The notes below the pieces were generated by a model. That model ran no database searches. It was not told the DNA's origin and saw only the letters and a program-made list of their open reading frames with translations. From positions 62,001-126,000 of the forward strand of contig CALSMH010000004.1 in NCBI GenBank assembly GCA_943787405.1: DNA of 64,000 nt. The letters run 5' to 3'. Shown in pieces: positions 1 to 10,011 of this stretch. How positions within the stretch are numbered: position 1 is the stretch's first letter; every line of letters starts with the position of its first letter. The translations under genes and the position numbers were made by a program. The stretch comes from an uncultured Nitrosomonadaceae bacterium (lineage in GTDB: Bacteria > Pseudomonadota > Gammaproteobacteria > Burkholderiales > Nitrosomonadaceae).

Positions 1-222
1 GTTGAGCGCATTAAAGAAATATTCTTATTAGCAGGGCTTCCTATTGTTGTTCCTGGCCTCGATACCGAAAAATATTTAAACCTAATGGCACGGGATAAGA
101 AAGTGGAAAAAGGGAATATTCATTTCGTGCTGCTTAAGGGTATTGGTGAGGCTACAGTATGCTCTGACGTACCCATAGAAATATTAACTAAAACGCTTAA
201 TGAGTATTCTATCAATGAGTGA
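1..222 (+). CDS. aroB: 3-dehydroquinate synthase, C-terminal part (cut by window edge)
   Basis: Open from the first base to a TGA at 220-222, giving 73 residues of a C-terminus. AroB converts DAHP to 3-dehydroquinate, the second step of the shikimate pathway, in the cytosol. The visible segment carries the family's closing pattern: a '[10 protein letters not shown]' block followed by 'LLKGIGEA', matching the conserved DKK...G...LL..iGea tail of AroB. The N-terminal NAD-binding half lies outside the window. The stop overlaps the start of the next gene (dgt), and aroB-dgt-hemE is a common betaproteobacterial order. Identification rests on the tail motif and the neighbour. Confidence 0.85.
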   Translation, partial: VERIKEIFLLAGLPIVVPGLDTEKYLNLMARDKKVEKGNIHFVLLKGIGEATVCSDVPIEILTKTLNEYSINE

Positions 223-1336
223 TTTAGCAACCTATGCCGTATCGTCTGAAAATTCTCGTGGACGCAGTATAAAAGAAAAACCTCCACTAGGACGAAGTGA
301 ATTTCAGCGTGACCGAGATCGTATAATTCATTCTTCTGCTTTTAGAAGGCTCGAATATAAAACACAGGTATTTGTTAACCACGAAGGTGATTTATTTCGT
401 ACACGTCTAACTCATTCATTAGAGGTAGCTCAAATTGGCCGCTCTGTTGCACGTAGTTTGCGGCTCAACGAAGACCTAGTAGAAGCCATTGCTCTGGCAC
501 ATGATCTTGGCCACACTCCATTTGGTCATGCTGGTCAGGACGCACTAAATGAATGTATGAAAGATCATAATGGCTTTGAGCACAATCTGCAGTCGTTACG
601 TGTGGTAGATATATTGGAGGAACGATATGGTGCATTTGACGGATTAAACCTTTGTTTCGAAACCCGTGAAGGCATACTAAAACATTGCGCTAAAAAAAAT
701 GCCAAAAAATTAGGTGATGTAGGCACACGCTTTCTAATAAACCAAAGGCCCTCTCTGGAAGCACAACTCACCAACCTTGCTGATGAAATAGCATATAATA
801 ATCATGATGTTGATGATGGATTGCGTTCCGGCCTAATTACGCAAAAGGAATTAGAAGAAGTTAGTATTTTCTCCCGCCACCTGGCTATGTCAAAGAAACT
901 TTACTCAGGGATATCAGGACGAAGGCTCATACATGAGACAATTCGCTCTATGATCAATACTCTTGTATCGGATCTGATCAAACAAAGTACCGCTAATATT
1001 AAAGATATTCAGCCAGATAATTTACAATCTGTTTCGGTAGCACCATACCTGATTAGTTTTAGTGAAAAAACTAAAAAAGAACAACAAGAGCTTAAAACGT
1101 TCTTACGAAACAATCTTTATCAACATTTTAAAGTAGCCCGTATGAGCAACAAAGCACAACATACAGTGAAAATGCTATTTAATATATTTAGTGAAGACCC
1201 ACGATTACTCCCGCTAAAATACCAAGAAAAATCTCATAAAAATAAACATCAGGCAATCACAGACTATATTGCAGGCATGACTGATCGATATGCAATTAGA
1301 GAATATAGAAGACTTTTCTCAATTGAGGCAAACTAA
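215..1336 (+). CDS. dgt: Deoxyguanosinetriphosphate triphosphohydrolase-like HD protein
   Basis: HD-superfamily dNTPase of the type-2 Dgt group, which hydrolyses dNTPs to the nucleoside plus tripolyphosphate. Numbered from an ATG at 200, the metal ligands are visible as H72 (THSLEV), H101-D102 ([13 protein letters not shown]) and D195 ([11 protein letters not shown]). Two in-frame ATGs exist, at 200 and 215. I chose 215 because the protein then begins 'MSDLATYAV', the usual start for the family, and overlaps the aroB stop by 8 bases as in a coupled operon. Neither start has a clear ribosome binding site. The length, about 373 residues, is normal. Substrate preference cannot be read from the sequence. 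Confidence 0.9.
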   Translation: MSDLATYAVSSENSRGRSIKEKPPLGRSEFQRDRDRIIHSSAFRRLEYKTQVFVNHEGDLFRTRLTHSLEVAQIGRSVARSLRLNEDLVEAIALAHDLGHTPFGHAGQDALNECMKDHNGFEHNLQSLRVVDILEERYGAFDGLNLCFETREGILKHCAKKNAKKLGDVGTRFLINQRPSLEAQLTNLADEIAYNNHDVDDGLRSGLITQKELEEVSIFSRHLAMSKKLYSGISGRRLIHETIRSMINTLVSDLIKQSTANIKDIQPDNLQSVSVAPYLISFSEKTKKEQQELKTFLRNNLYQHFKVARMSNKAQHTVKMLFNIFSEDPRLLPLKYQEKSHKNKHQAITDYIAGMTDRYAIREYRRLFSIEAN

Positions 1337-1437
1337 ATTAGTTATTTAGCTTGCCTTATATTGACTGTTATAACAATTTATTCTGTTCAAAAGTATGCGA
1401 AAAAGGGAATTACTGATAACATCCCTCACTTTGAAAT

Positions 1438-1485
1438 AGAGGTGGAAAAATTTTAAACGAATATAACAGAATCACTTCTACCTCT
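1438..1485 (+). terminator. Possible hairpin terminator after dgt
   Basis: Between dgt and hemE, arms AGAGGTGGAA (1438-1447) and TTCTACCTCT (1476-1485) pair over 10 bases with one mismatch and are followed by CATTTTT. The loop is long (28 bases) and the T-run short, so this is a weak call. No other structure is apparent in the 239-base gap. Confidence 0.25.
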
Positions 1486-1575
1486 CATTTTTGCATCAAT
1501 TGAACTATCTGAGATAGCAGGTGCTTCTTCTGGAAGTTAATACTTAATAAAAATAATACTCTTGTAAGTATCCAA

Positions 1576-2640
1576 ATGACAAAATTAAAAAATGATACGC
1601 TGCTGAGAGCACTACTTAAACAGCCTACTGAATACACTCCAGTGTGGATGATGCGCCAAGCCGGACGCTATCTTCCCGAATACAACAAGACACGAGCTCG
1701 TGCCGGTGATTTTCTTTCTTTGTGCAAGAACCCGGACTTTGCCACAGAAGTAACCATGCAGCCTCTAGAGCGTTACTCACTGGATGCAGCAATCTTGTTC
1801 TCTGACATTCTCACTATTCCTGATGCAATGGGACTCGGCCTGTATTTTGCAGAAGGCGAAGGACCTAAATTTGAACGTCCTTTACGTGAGGAAAGAGAAA
1901 TTCGTTCACTCACAGCACCAGACCCTGCTGTACATTTAAAATACGTGATGGATGCGGTTTCACAAATTCGTAAAACCCTGGACAATCAAGTTCCATTAAT
2001 TGGCTTCTCTGGAAGCCCTTTTACGCTTGCCTGCTATATGATAGAAGGACGTGGCGGGACTGACTTTCGCCAAATCAAAACGATGCTTTATAAGCGGCCT
2101 GACCTGCTACACCATATTCTAAATATCACCGCACAATCAGTGACTGATTACCTAAATGCACAAATTGAGTCTGGTGCACAAGCTGTTATGATTTTTGATA
2201 CTTGGGGAGGAGTATTGTCACACTCTGCCTATCAAGAGTTCTCTTTGCGATATATGAAACAAATATTAACAGGGCTGAAACGTGAGCATGATGGTGAGCG
2301 CATTCCTAGTGTCGTCTTTACTAAAGGTGGCGGACTTTGGTTAGAAAGTATTGCTGAAAGTGGCTGTGATGCATTAGGGCTTGACTGGACTATCAATATT
2401 GCTGAAGCACGTAACCGTGTAGGGCATAAGGTTGCGTTGCAGGGAAACCTTGATCCAGCAGTACTATTTTCGACACCTGAAATAATTGCTACTGAAGTAG
2501 AAAAAATTCTCAAGGACTATGGTAGTGGCAGCGGACACGTATTCAACCTTGGTCACGGTATCTCTCAGTTTACTCCCCCTGAAAGTGCGTTAACTCTGAT
2601 TAACGCGGTTCATTCTCTTAGTAAAAAATATCATTCATAA
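1576..2640 (+). CDS. hemE: Uroporphyrinogen decarboxylase
   Basis: Decarboxylates the four acetate side chains of uroporphyrinogen III to give coproporphyrinogen III in cytosolic haem biosynthesis. The full-length protein is 354 residues, the usual size. The N-terminal signature '[13 protein letters not shown]' (residues 24-36) holds the substrate-binding arginines R27 and R31. The catalytic aspartate is D77 in '[13 protein letters not shown]'. The second signature region '[16 protein letters not shown]' and the C-terminal 'NLGHGI' are also present. The upstream region lacks a clear Shine-Dalgarno sequence. It sits alone, with a 239-base gap from dgt and 27 bases before the carbonic anhydrase gene, which may be cotranscribed. 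Confidence 0.97.
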   Translation: MTKLKNDTLLRALLKQPTEYTPVWMMRQAGRYLPEYNKTRARAGDFLSLCKNPDFATEVTMQPLERYSLDAAILFSDILTIPDAMGLGLYFAEGEGPKFERPLREEREIRSLTAPDPAVHLKYVMDAVSQIRKTLDNQVPLIGFSGSPFTLACYMIEGRGGTDFRQIKTMLYKRPDLLHHILNITAQSVTDYLNAQIESGAQAVMIFDTWGGVLSHSAYQEFSLRYMKQILTGLKREHDGERIPSVVFTKGGGLWLESIAESGCDALGLDWTINIAEARNRVGHKVALQGNLDPAVLFSTPEIIATEVEKILKDYGSGSGHVFNLGHGISQFTPPESALTLINAVHSLSKKYHS

Positions 2641-2667
2641 TTTAACTATCTGGCAGGAAATAATTTT

Positions 2668-3441
2668 ATGTCAAAAATTATCACATCACTACTATTCTTT
2701 TGTTCGTCACTATTACTAACATCCTGTGTCAATCAACAAATTAAGGATATTATTGACGTTTCTGATTCGCCCCATAAAGAGGCAGGACTTTATATCCAGC
2801 CTGAATTAGGTCATGGCCATATGCAGTCTCCAATTAATATTCGCTCTTTCAAAGAGAGAGCAAGCAACGGCCATCAAATAACTCTTAATTACAAAGATGA
2901 AATTAAAGCTGTTGAGAACCTAGGTCACACTGTACAGCTAGATTTTAAAGCCGGCAGCACAGTGTCTTATGAAGGGATAAAATATAATTTTAAGCAAATG
3001 CATTTCCATACTCCTTCCGAGCACTTAGTTGACGGAATGACTTTTCCGATGGAAATGCATATTGTCTCCACAGCACCACTTAAGGACAAAAATTCCACCC
3101 CACACTATCTAGTACTTGGAATTTTATTCAAAGAGGGGCAGAACAATAGATTTCTTGATGAGTTTTTAAACAAGATACCCAAGACTGAACATACATTAGC
3201 TCCCTTAGAAATAGGAGCAGTGAAACTAGATGACTTGCTATATAGCAAAGAACTAAATGATGTAAAAAATTTCTATCATTACCCAGGATCTCTAACAACA
3301 CCACCATATACTCAAACGGTACAATGGTTTGTATTTAAACATATTATGGAGGCCTCCCCTGAACAGATCGAGGCCATCAATGCTATTGAAGGTAATAATG
3401 CTCGACATATCCAAGGGATATTTGCACGTAGTGTTGACTAA
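2668..3441 (+). CDS. Alpha-class carbonic anhydrase, predicted lipoprotein
   Basis: Interconverts CO2 and bicarbonate outside the cytoplasm. A lipoprotein signal peptide ends in the lipobox LTSC with C20, so the enzyme is probably membrane-anchored in the periplasm. Alpha-class motifs are clear: 'QSPINI' at 53-58, zinc ligands H112 and H114 in 'MHFHTPSEH', third ligand H131 in 'EMHIV', and 'YPGSLTTPPY' near the C-terminus. The segment before QSPINI is unusually short: the family's WGY...GP..W stretch and its cysteine are missing. All three zinc ligands are intact, so activity is plausible. It lies 27 bases after hemE and is convergent with rsgA, 10 bases away. Confidence 0.9.
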   Translation: MSKIITSLLFFCSSLLLTSCVNQQIKDIIDVSDSPHKEAGLYIQPELGHGHMQSPINIRSFKERASNGHQITLNYKDEIKAVENLGHTVQLDFKAGSTVSYEGIKYNFKQMHFHTPSEHLVDGMTFPMEMHIVSTAPLKDKNSTPHYLVLGILFKEGQNNRFLDEFLNKIPKTEHTLAPLEIGAVKLDDLLYSKELNDVKNFYHYPGSLTTPPYTQTVQWFVFKHIMEASPEQIEAINAIEGNNARHIQGIFARSVD

Positions 3442-3451
3442 TAAAATATTA

Positions 3452-4348
3452 CTACATTTTGTGAGCAATTAGCCTGCGGTAAAACCCAAGACGTCGTGGA
3501 TCTATTTTATTCTCTTGGACAGCCCTATCAAGCGCACAATTCGGCTCATTTTTATGGAGACAGTCACTGAACTTACATCTTCCAATATACGGATGAAATT
3601 CTATGAACCCCCATGCCAGATCTGTATTACTAATATGGTGCAAACCAAACTCCTGAATTCCAGGGGAATCAATAATATGTGTATTCTTATCCAGATGATA
3701 AAGCTGAGCGTGTGTAGTTGTATGTCGCCCACTATCAAGTGTATTAGAAATTTTAGCAGTAGCGCGGTCTGCATCCGGAATAAGGGCATTGATAAGAGTT
3801 GATTTCCCCATTCCAGACTGACCAACTAAAACGTTTAGATGGCCTTGTAAATGGGGAAAAAGAGGCGTGATATCTTTTTCTGCACTAAGTTGTATTAAGG
3901 TATATCCTATCTTTTGATAAAGTGAGAGTTTAGGCAATACGGCACGCGTAGGATTAATAAGATCAGTCTTGTTAAGAACAATTAAGGCCTTAATATTCTG
4001 ATTCTCGGCAGTAACGAGACAACGATTAACCAGATCCTCATCAAAACTAGGTACAGCAGAAATTACAATAATAATTTGGGTAATATTTGCAGCAATAAGT
4101 TTCTTACGGATAGTATTGCTGCGATATATCAGTGTATTACGAGGAGAAATAGTTTCGATCACACCCTGACCAACTGTGGTATGCTTAACCTGCACCTGAT
4201 CACCACAAACCGCCCCACTCTTTTTGCCACGCAGTACGCAGGAAAGAACCTCTCCATTAGCAATCTCGACCAAATACTGCCTGCCAAATGCAGCAACTAT
4301 TTGTCCTCTAACAGGTAGTGCGAGTAAAGAGTCAGGCGCCAGATTCAA
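3452..4348 (-). CDS. rsgA: Ribosome small subunit-dependent GTPase A
   Basis: Circularly permuted GTPase acting late in 30S subunit maturation. An N-terminal OB-fold of about 70 residues is followed by GTPase motifs in permuted order: G4 NKTD (126-129), G1 'GQSGMGKS' (176-183) and G3 DSPG (227-230). The C-terminal zinc knuckle ligands C258, C263, H265 and C271 are present. At 298 residues the length is normal. Its start overlaps the stop of phhB by 4 bases, so the two are translationally coupled. In many beta- and gammaproteobacteria rsgA also neighbours orn, which lies nearby here. Confidence 0.96.
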   Translation of the reverse strand: MNLAPDSLLALPVRGQIVAAFGRQYLVEIANGEVLSCVLRGKKSGAVCGDQVQVKHTTVGQGVIETISPRNTLIYRSNTIRKKLIAANITQIIIVISAVPSFDEDLVNRCLVTAENQNIKALIVLNKTDLINPTRAVLPKLSLYQKIGYTLIQLSAEKDITPLFPHLQGHLNVLVGQSGMGKSTLINALIPDADRATAKISNTLDSGRHTTTHAQLYHLDKNTHIIDSPGIQEFGLHHISNTDLAWGFIEFHPYIGRCKFSDCLHKNEPNCALDRAVQENKIDPRRLGFYRRLIAHKM

Positions 4349-4686
4349 ACCTTAAATAAAACATCAATCTTTGCTGCACAAATAAAATCGTTCTCAGACA
4401 AGCCCCCTGTTGAATGGGTTATATACTCTACTCGGCATTTATTGTAACCCAATGCTATATCAGGGTGGTGATCCTCACGATGAGATATCCATGCCACTGT
4501 ATTAACAAAAGCCATAACCTCATAATAATTTCTAAAATTATAAGTCTTTACTATCAATCCATCAAAAAGCTCCCACCCATCAAGCTGATGCAACATTTCT
4601 TTAATTTCCACAGTTGAAAGTGGCGGCACGTTTCCTTCACACGACTGACATTGTTTAGCCGCAAGAGTATTGATAGAGATTGCCAT
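4345..4686 (-). CDS. phhB: 4a-hydroxytetrahydrobiopterin dehydratase (pterin-4a-carbinolamine dehydratase)
   Basis: Small protein of 113 residues of the PCD/DCoH family. In bacteria with a phenylalanine hydroxylase it regenerates the pterin cofactor; in others its role is less clear. The active-site motif 'EDHHPD' holds H73 and H74, followed by a third conserved histidine H91 in 'YITHSTGGLS'. About 20 extra N-terminal residues contain a CxxC pair (C13, C16), as in many proteobacterial members. It forms a coupled pair with rsgA through an overlapping ATGA. No phenylalanine hydroxylase gene is in the window. Confidence 0.9.
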   Translation of the reverse strand: MAISINTLAAKQCQSCEGNVPPLSTVEIKEMLHQLDGWELFDGLIVKTYNFRNYYEVMAFVNTVAWISHREDHHPDIALGYNKCRVEYITHSTGGLSENDFICAAKIDVLFKV

Positions 4687-4740
4687 TATTACTCCTGTAA
4701 GTTGGGTAATAAAAAATTTTATTGCCCACTTTCTATAAAG

Positions 4741-6018
4741 TTAATTATGCGCTAAGTTTTGTAAACGCGCTATTCTTACCGAGGCAGGTGGATGTGAATC
4801 ATAAAATGCAGAATGAAGTGGATCTGGAGTAAGTGTTGCGGCATTATCTTGGTATAGCTTTACAAGCGCCTGAATAAGGTCACCAGCAGATGCCTTCTCT
4901 ACTGCATAGGCATCAGCCTCAAATTCATGCTTCCTCGAATATAAACTTGATAGTGGCTGAAATAAGAAAGTAAATGTAGGCATTACTAAGAAAAATAACA
5001 ATAATGCCATTGCAGTTGAATGAGAGGAAGTATTAGCCAGGGTCTCATTTGAGGAAAATACACCTAACCCCTGATAAAACCAATCCTGGTTCATTAGATA
5101 GCCCAACAACCATAAAAAAACCAAGCTCATAGTAAAAGTCAAAAGAATACGCTTAATAACATGATTCCTTTTAAAATGCCCTAACTCGTGGGCTAATACT
5201 GCTTCTATTTCTGGTGGATTGAGGTGCGAAAGTAATGTATCAAAAAACACAATACGTTTATTTTTACCAAAACCTGTGAAGTAAGCATTTCCATGACTGC
5301 TCCGCCGAGACCCATCCATAATAAATAAGCCGCTCGATTTAAACCCACATTTCTGCATTAATTGTTCTATACGTGCTTTGAGCGAGGCGTCTTCTAATGG
5401 CGTAAATTTATTAAAAAGAGGAGCGATCCAAGTAGGATAAACAGACAATATAATTAGATTAAAACCCACCCACATCAACCAGACATACAGCCACCAGTTA
5501 GCACCTGTTTTTTCCATTAACCATAGAGCGCCAAATAAAAGAGGCAGTCCAAGTAATATTCCTAGCAAACCTTGCTTAATAAGGTCTACAAAAAACATGC
5601 TATGTGTCATTTTATTAAAACCAAATTTCTTCTCAATAACAAAAGTACGATAATAATTAATTGGTATTTCTACCAACCCCATTAACAATACTGTACCTAA
5701 AATAAATATCATGCCTTGTAACAGGGGAGCACTAAACCAATTAGACCAGAAAGAATTAAGAGCATTTAGCCCACCTCCAAGGGTGAGTATCAAAAGTAGT
5801 ACCGTGTCTAGACAAATATTGGCGTAATTTAAACGAGTCTTAGCACAAGTGTAATCTGCTGCTTTTTGATGTGCATCAAGACTAATTTGGGAAGAAAAAT
5901 TCTCAGGAACACTGTTCCGATGCGTATGGACATAACGAATATGCCTTGTAGCTAACCAGACTCTGATTGAAACAGCAGACACTAAAGTGAGTAGAAATAT
6001 AATAGTAAATATTGGCAT
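4741..6018 (-). CDS. M48 family metalloprotease (Ste24/CAAX protease-like)
   Basis: Integral-membrane zinc metallopeptidase. Several hydrophobic segments surround the catalytic motif 'LAHELGHFKRNH', whose HEXXH is at about residues 277-281 from the chosen start. The third zinc ligand is in 'HEFEADAYAV'. The C-terminal 'HPPASVRIARL' is typical of M48 proteins. The frame stays open to a TTG at 6090, but the family start 'MPIFTIIFLL' corresponds to the ATG at 6018, which I prefer; neither has a ribosome binding site. The likely role is membrane protein quality control. A specific CAAX-processing role in bacteria is not established. Confidence 0.9.
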   Translation of the reverse strand: MPIFTIIFLLTLVSAVSIRVWLATRHIRYVHTHRNSVPENFSSQISLDAHQKAADYTCAKTRLNYANICLDTVLLLILTLGGGLNALNSFWSNWFSAPLLQGMIFILGTVLLMGLVEIPINYYRTFVIEKKFGFNKMTHSMFFVDLIKQGLLGILLGLPLLFGALWLMEKTGANWWLYVWLMWVGFNLIILSVYPTWIAPLFNKFTPLEDASLKARIEQLMQKCGFKSSGLFIMDGSRRSSHGNAYFTGFGKNKRIVFFDTLLSHLNPPEIEAVLAHELGHFKRNHVIKRILLTFTMSLVFLWLLGYLMNQDWFYQGLGVFSSNETLANTSSHSTAMALLLFFLVMPTFTFLFQPLSSLYSRKHEFEADAYAVEKASAGDLIQALVKLYQDNAATLTPDPLHSAFYDSHPPASVRIARLQNLAHN

Positions 6019-6118
6019 AATTAAAAATGGTGGCACATGGAAAATAAAGTCAAAAAGTGACTGATAGCTAATGATATGACACAATTGCAAATTAACAATT
6101 CTTGCTTACTCTTTTATT

Positions 6119-6670
6119 ATGGCACAAGTAAATAACAATAACCTCATTTGGATTGATATGGAAATGAGTGGTCTTCTTCCTGATAGTGATCGCATCTTAG
6201 AAGTAGCCTTAGTAATAACCGATTCTCAATTAAATGTAGTGGCAGAAGCGCCCGTTCTGGCAGTCCATCAGTCAGATTCGGTACTTGATAATATGGACAA
6301 ATGGAATACATCTACCCATTCAAAATCTGGTTTAATTGATAAAGTAAAAGTATCTAAACTGAATGAAGGTGAGGTTGAAAGAGATATGATTACTTTTTTG
6401 GAAAAATATGTTCCACCAAGCATTTCTCCGATGTGTGGGAGTACTATCTGTCAGGATAGACGTTTTCTGGCTCGTACGATGCCAAAATTAGAGGCGCACT
6501 TTCACTACCGGAATCTGGACGTAAGTACACTTAAGGAACTAGTTAAGCGTTGGAAGCCAGAAATCTTAGCAGGTTTGACTAAACAGGGAAAACATGAGGC
6601 TTTAGCAGATATTTACGATTCCATTGCAGAATTAAAATACTACCGTGAGCATTTTATTAGACAAGAATAA
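6119..6670 (+). CDS. orn: Oligoribonuclease
   Basis: DEDDh 3'-5' exonuclease that degrades 2-5 nt RNAs and pGpG, finishing RNA turnover and cyclic-di-GMP breakdown. The first DEDD motif 'WIDMEMSGL' is at residues 11-19, '[15 protein letters not shown]' contains the middle aspartate, and the C-terminal '[12 protein letters not shown]' holds the catalytic H and D. At 183 residues the length is standard. It is transcribed divergently from the M48 protease gene. Confidence 0.96.
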   Translation: MAQVNNNNLIWIDMEMSGLLPDSDRILEVALVITDSQLNVVAEAPVLAVHQSDSVLDNMDKWNTSTHSKSGLIDKVKVSKLNEGEVERDMITFLEKYVPPSISPMCGSTICQDRRFLARTMPKLEAHFHYRNLDVSTLKELVKRWKPEILAGLTKQGKHEALADIYDSIAELKYYREHFIRQE

Positions 6671-6742
6671 GCTGAAGGATACAGCCTTATTTATATAGCC
6701 TTACCAGGGATAGTGTTCACATATTTAAGGGAATAACTATTT

Positions 6743-8389
6743 CTAACGGCTTTCCTTGAAATAGTTAATGAGCCCATTTGTAGAAGAATCATGAGAAGTT
6801 ATTTGTCTTTCGTTATCCAGTTCACCTAGAATCTTTCCTGCAAGCTGCTTCCCAAGTTCGACACCCCATTGATCAAATGGATTTGTGTTCCAAATTACAC
6901 TCTGTACGAATACCTTGTGTTCATAAAGTGCAATAAGAGACCCTAATGTCTTAGGATCTAGTTTTTTAAATAGAATGGATGTAGTGGGTCGTCCTCCAGG
7001 GAAGACCTTATGTGGGATTGTTTTTTTGAATGAGTCCTCTATAGTACTTTCTTTGGGCAGCTCTACCTCATATTCCTCACAAACTTCAATTTTTCTCTTG
7101 CCTCGCATCATTGCTTCAGTCTGAGCAATGAAATTAGCCATCAACAAACGATGTTGATCACCCACGGGGTTGTGACTTATACAAGGAATCAGAAAGTCTG
7201 CCGGAATAGTTTGTGTTCCTTGGTGCAGTAATTGGTAGAAAGCATGCTGGCCATTTGTTCCAGGCTCCCCCCATACTACAGCTCCCGTACTATAATCTAC
7301 TTCGTTGCCATTACGATCTATCCGTTTACCGTTACTTTCCATCTCCAATTGTTGCAGATAAGCTGGGAAACGATTTAAGGATTGGTCATAAGGTAAAACT
7401 GCATGGGATTTGGTTCCAAAAAAATTAATTTGCCAGATTCCAATAAGTCCGAGTATAACCGGCAGATTTCTTTCCATGGGGGCGGCAATGAAGTGCTGGT
7501 CTATCTCTCTGGCACCCCTTAGTAATAAATAAAAATTTTCCATGCCAATACTAAGTGCAATAGGTAAGCCAATTGCTGACCACAATGAATACCTTCCACC
7601 CACCCAGTCCCAGAACTTAAATATATTGTCTGCATTAATGCCAAATTTCTCTACTTCCATACGATTTGTAGAGACTGCAACAAAATGATTTCGGACATCC
7701 TTTTCACAACCGCCTTGAGCTAGAAACCACTTACGGGCAGAACGTGCATTAGCCATAGTTTCTTGTGTAGTAAAAGTCTTAGAAGCGATAATAAATAGTG
7801 TCGTTTCTGAATCTAATTTTTTTAAAATAGTCGATAGCTGAGTACCATCAATATTAGAAATAAAATGTGAAGAAATGTGATTTGCACTATAAGGTTTAAG
7901 TGCTTCAGTTACCATTGCCGGTCCTAAATTAGAGCCACCAATTCCAATGCTTACGATGTCAGTAAAAGCCTTCCCTGAGTAACCCTTACGTTCACCATTC
8001 CTAATAGAGGATGTAAACCTCTCCATTTTCGTTAATACATCATGGATCTCAGGCATTATGTCCACACCATCTAGTATGAAGGCGTCTTCTCTTCGTAAAG
8101 CAAAATGGAGGGCCGCACGGTCCTCCGAGAAGTTTACCCTTTTACCACAAAATATCTCTGATATTTTTTTCTTTAAATCCTGCTGGCGGGCAAGAGTTAA
8201 CAATAAATTAATCGTATTCTGATTAATCGGATGCTTTGAATAATCCATTAAAATATCATTAAATTTCAATGAAAAATTCTTAAACCTTTGGGGGTCTTGA
8301 GAAAATAATTCGCGTAAATCTTGCTTCGCCATAACTGGCTGGTGATCCTGCAATGATAGCCAGGCAGTAGATGTGGTTAATGTAGACAT
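6743..8389 (-). CDS. pgi: Glucose-6-phosphate isomerase
   Basis: Interconverts glucose 6-phosphate and fructose 6-phosphate in glycolysis and gluconeogenesis. The complete 548-residue protein contains the sugar-isomerase signature region '[13 protein letters not shown]', the 'SKTFTTQET' phosphate-binding loop, '[11 protein letters not shown]', 'MESNGKR', and the family C-terminal pattern '[12 protein letters not shown]'. It is convergent with orn, with a 72-base gap holding no clear terminator. The 266 bases upstream, before the next gene, hold no recognisable feature. Confidence 0.97.
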   Translation of the reverse strand: MSTLTTSTAWLSLQDHQPVMAKQDLRELFSQDPQRFKNFSLKFNDILMDYSKHPINQNTINLLLTLARQQDLKKKISEIFCGKRVNFSEDRAALHFALRREDAFILDGVDIMPEIHDVLTKMERFTSSIRNGERKGYSGKAFTDIVSIGIGGSNLGPAMVTEALKPYSANHISSHFISNIDGTQLSTILKKLDSETTLFIIASKTFTTQETMANARSARKWFLAQGGCEKDVRNHFVAVSTNRMEVEKFGINADNIFKFWDWVGGRYSLWSAIGLPIALSIGMENFYLLLRGAREIDQHFIAAPMERNLPVILGLIGIWQINFFGTKSHAVLPYDQSLNRFPAYLQQLEMESNGKRIDRNGNEVDYSTGAVVWGEPGTNGQHAFYQLLHQGTQTIPADFLIPCISHNPVGDQHRLLMANFIAQTEAMMRGKRKIEVCEEYEVELPKESTIEDSFKKTIPHKVFPGGRPTTSILFKKLDPKTLGSLIALYEHKVFVQSVIWNTNPFDQWGVELGKQLAGKILGELDNERQITSHDSSTNGLINYFKESR

Positions 8390-8655
8390 TTCTCTTCGTG
8401 CTTATTGTAGACAATCACTCCGGCAAACTAATCTGTATTAGTAACAATAGCTTCTCTTCCAAACACAGATAACATTTATTTAGCGCTATTTCTTAATATT
8501 TCATCTCCTTGTAATGCTTATGTCTGCCCTTTGCTAGCTCAGCTTATACCCCTCATAGCTTTAGTATTGCTCGGCTATAAATTTTATTACAATAATATAT
8601 AGACCTTCGCTACCGAATTATATACAAAATTAAAACCATGAAAAATCAGATAAAT

Positions 8656-9099
8656 CTATTTTCCGTGACTTAAAATGTTAGAAACAAGTGTATGAAAAAT
8701 CTCTTTTTGTGATATTTCACCAGAGCTTGGATCTTCTGCATTACAACTATCGTCAGTTATTTCGTCGCAAAATTTATAGTAACAATGCCAGTCTTCATTG
8801 TATTTAGGGATATTCTCTTGAGGCACTCTATATCTAAATTCCTCAATTGTCCTCTGCATTGCAGGTAATTTTTCACATAAATATACGTCTATATTTTTAG
8901 GCCAGTTAATAGGCTCTGGATATAAATCAGATAATATTGAATGAATAGATAAACGAAATCTATTGACAGCGCGCGCATGACGTTTCCGATTATAAATTTC
9001 AAATAATCCGGCACATATGAGAGCGAAAGCAATTAAAACAAAAGGCCACCCTGGCACTTCAGTAAAATAGCCTGCTATTTGATTAGAAAATCCATCCAT
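8656..9099 (-). CDS. Hypothetical single-pass membrane protein
   Basis: 147 residues, function not recognised. One hydrophobic segment at about residues 19-36 ('WPFVLIAFALICAGLFEIY') is followed by a basic stretch (NRKRHARAVNRFR) and a soluble, cysteine-containing domain. The topology is therefore probably N-out with a cytoplasmic tail. It is divergent from aat and separated from pgi by 266 bases. Base composition matches the neighbours. It is probably real, because it has a full-length frame without a competing gene and a plausible topology. Confidence 0.6.
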   Translation of the reverse strand: MDGFSNQIAGYFTEVPGWPFVLIAFALICAGLFEIYNRKRHARAVNRFRLSIHSILSDLYPEPINWPKNIDVYLCEKLPAMQRTIEEFRYRVPQENIPKYNEDWHCYYKFCDEITDDSCNAEDPSSGEISQKEIFHTLVSNILSHGK

Positions 9100-9286
9100 A
9101 TTGTTCTCTTATTTTTTGATTACTATTGCTTAAAATTTGATAAATCAAGATACAACTCTATTTTCCTCTAATTTTCTATTTTTTTCTATATTTTATAAAA
9201 ATTTATACCATGTAACGAGCATTAACCCAGAAACTTTAAAAATAAAGGTAAAATCAACAAATTATTCCTTCTCGTATAAGATTCTC

Positions 9287-9982
9287 ATGCCTTTTTGGCT
9301 GACATCCCGCTTATTTTTTCCCCCTTTAGAAAACGCCCTTGTTGAGCCTAATGGTTTGCTTGCAGCTGGCGGGGACCTTTCACCAGAGCGTATGATCCAA
9401 GCATATCGCTCCGGTATTTTTCCATGGTTTAATGAGAATGAGCCCATTTTATGGTGGAGCCCTGACCCACGTATGGTTCTGTTTCCCACTGAACTTAAAA
9501 TTTCACGCTCCTTAAATAGAATCTTAAAGAAAGGAGATTATGAAATTCGCGTTGATAGTGCCTTTAATGAAGTTATACTTGCCTGTGCCGCTCCACGTAA
9601 AGGGCAAATCGGAACATGGATTCATCCAGATATGATCTCAGCATACACAACACTACATAAAATGGGATTAGCGCACTCAGTTGAAACCTGGATAGATGGC
9701 AAGCTAAAAGGTGGCTTATATGGCGTTACCCAGGGTAAAGTATTTTTTGGTGAATCAATGTTTTCGGAAATTGACAACGCATCTAAAATCTCATTTGTAC
9801 ACTTAATAAGACAGTTGCAAAAATGGAATTACAGCATGATTGATTGCCAAATGAAAACCGCTCATCTTGCTTCATTTGGAGCACGTGAAATTCCAAGAAA
9901 AGAATTTAGTCGCATACTAAAAAAGTCGGTAAGTTATCATCAAATAGAAGAATGGCGTTTTGGTACAAAGTCTATTAAATGA
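9287..9982 (+). CDS. aat: Leucyl/phenylalanyl-tRNA--protein transferase
   Basis: Adds Leu or Phe to proteins with N-terminal Lys or Arg, marking them for ClpAP in the N-degron pathway. Family motifs are 'FPPLENAL', '[14 protein letters not shown]', 'YRSGIFPWF', '[10 protein letters not shown]', 'GGLYGV' and 'FFGESMFS'. The frame is open 50 codons further upstream to 9137, but that extension is AT-rich, low-complexity and without family similarity. The ATG at 9287 gives '[13 protein letters not shown]', the usual N-terminus, and a normal length of 231 residues. It is divergent from the membrane protein gene upstream. Confidence 0.93.
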   Translation: MPFWLTSRLFFPPLENALVEPNGLLAAGGDLSPERMIQAYRSGIFPWFNENEPILWWSPDPRMVLFPTELKISRSLNRILKKGDYEIRVDSAFNEVILACAAPRKGQIGTWIHPDMISAYTTLHKMGLAHSVETWIDGKLKGGLYGVTQGKVFFGESMFSEIDNASKISFVHLIRQLQKWNYSMIDCQMKTAHLASFGAREIPRKEFSRILKKSVSYHQIEEWRFGTKSIK

Positions 9983-10011
9983 CTCATTTTTATCGACACT
10001 TCAGTTTTTTA

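Noticed and set aside
8521-8600. Promoter- or tRNA-like string (GCTAGCTCAGCTTATA) between pgi and the membrane protein gene
   Set aside because: It does not fold as a tRNA, and no spaced -35/-10 pair lies in a useful position.
9137-9286. N-terminal extension of aat
   Set aside because: The extra 50 codons are low-complexity, AT-rich and outside the family alignment; the ATG at 9287 gives the canonical start.
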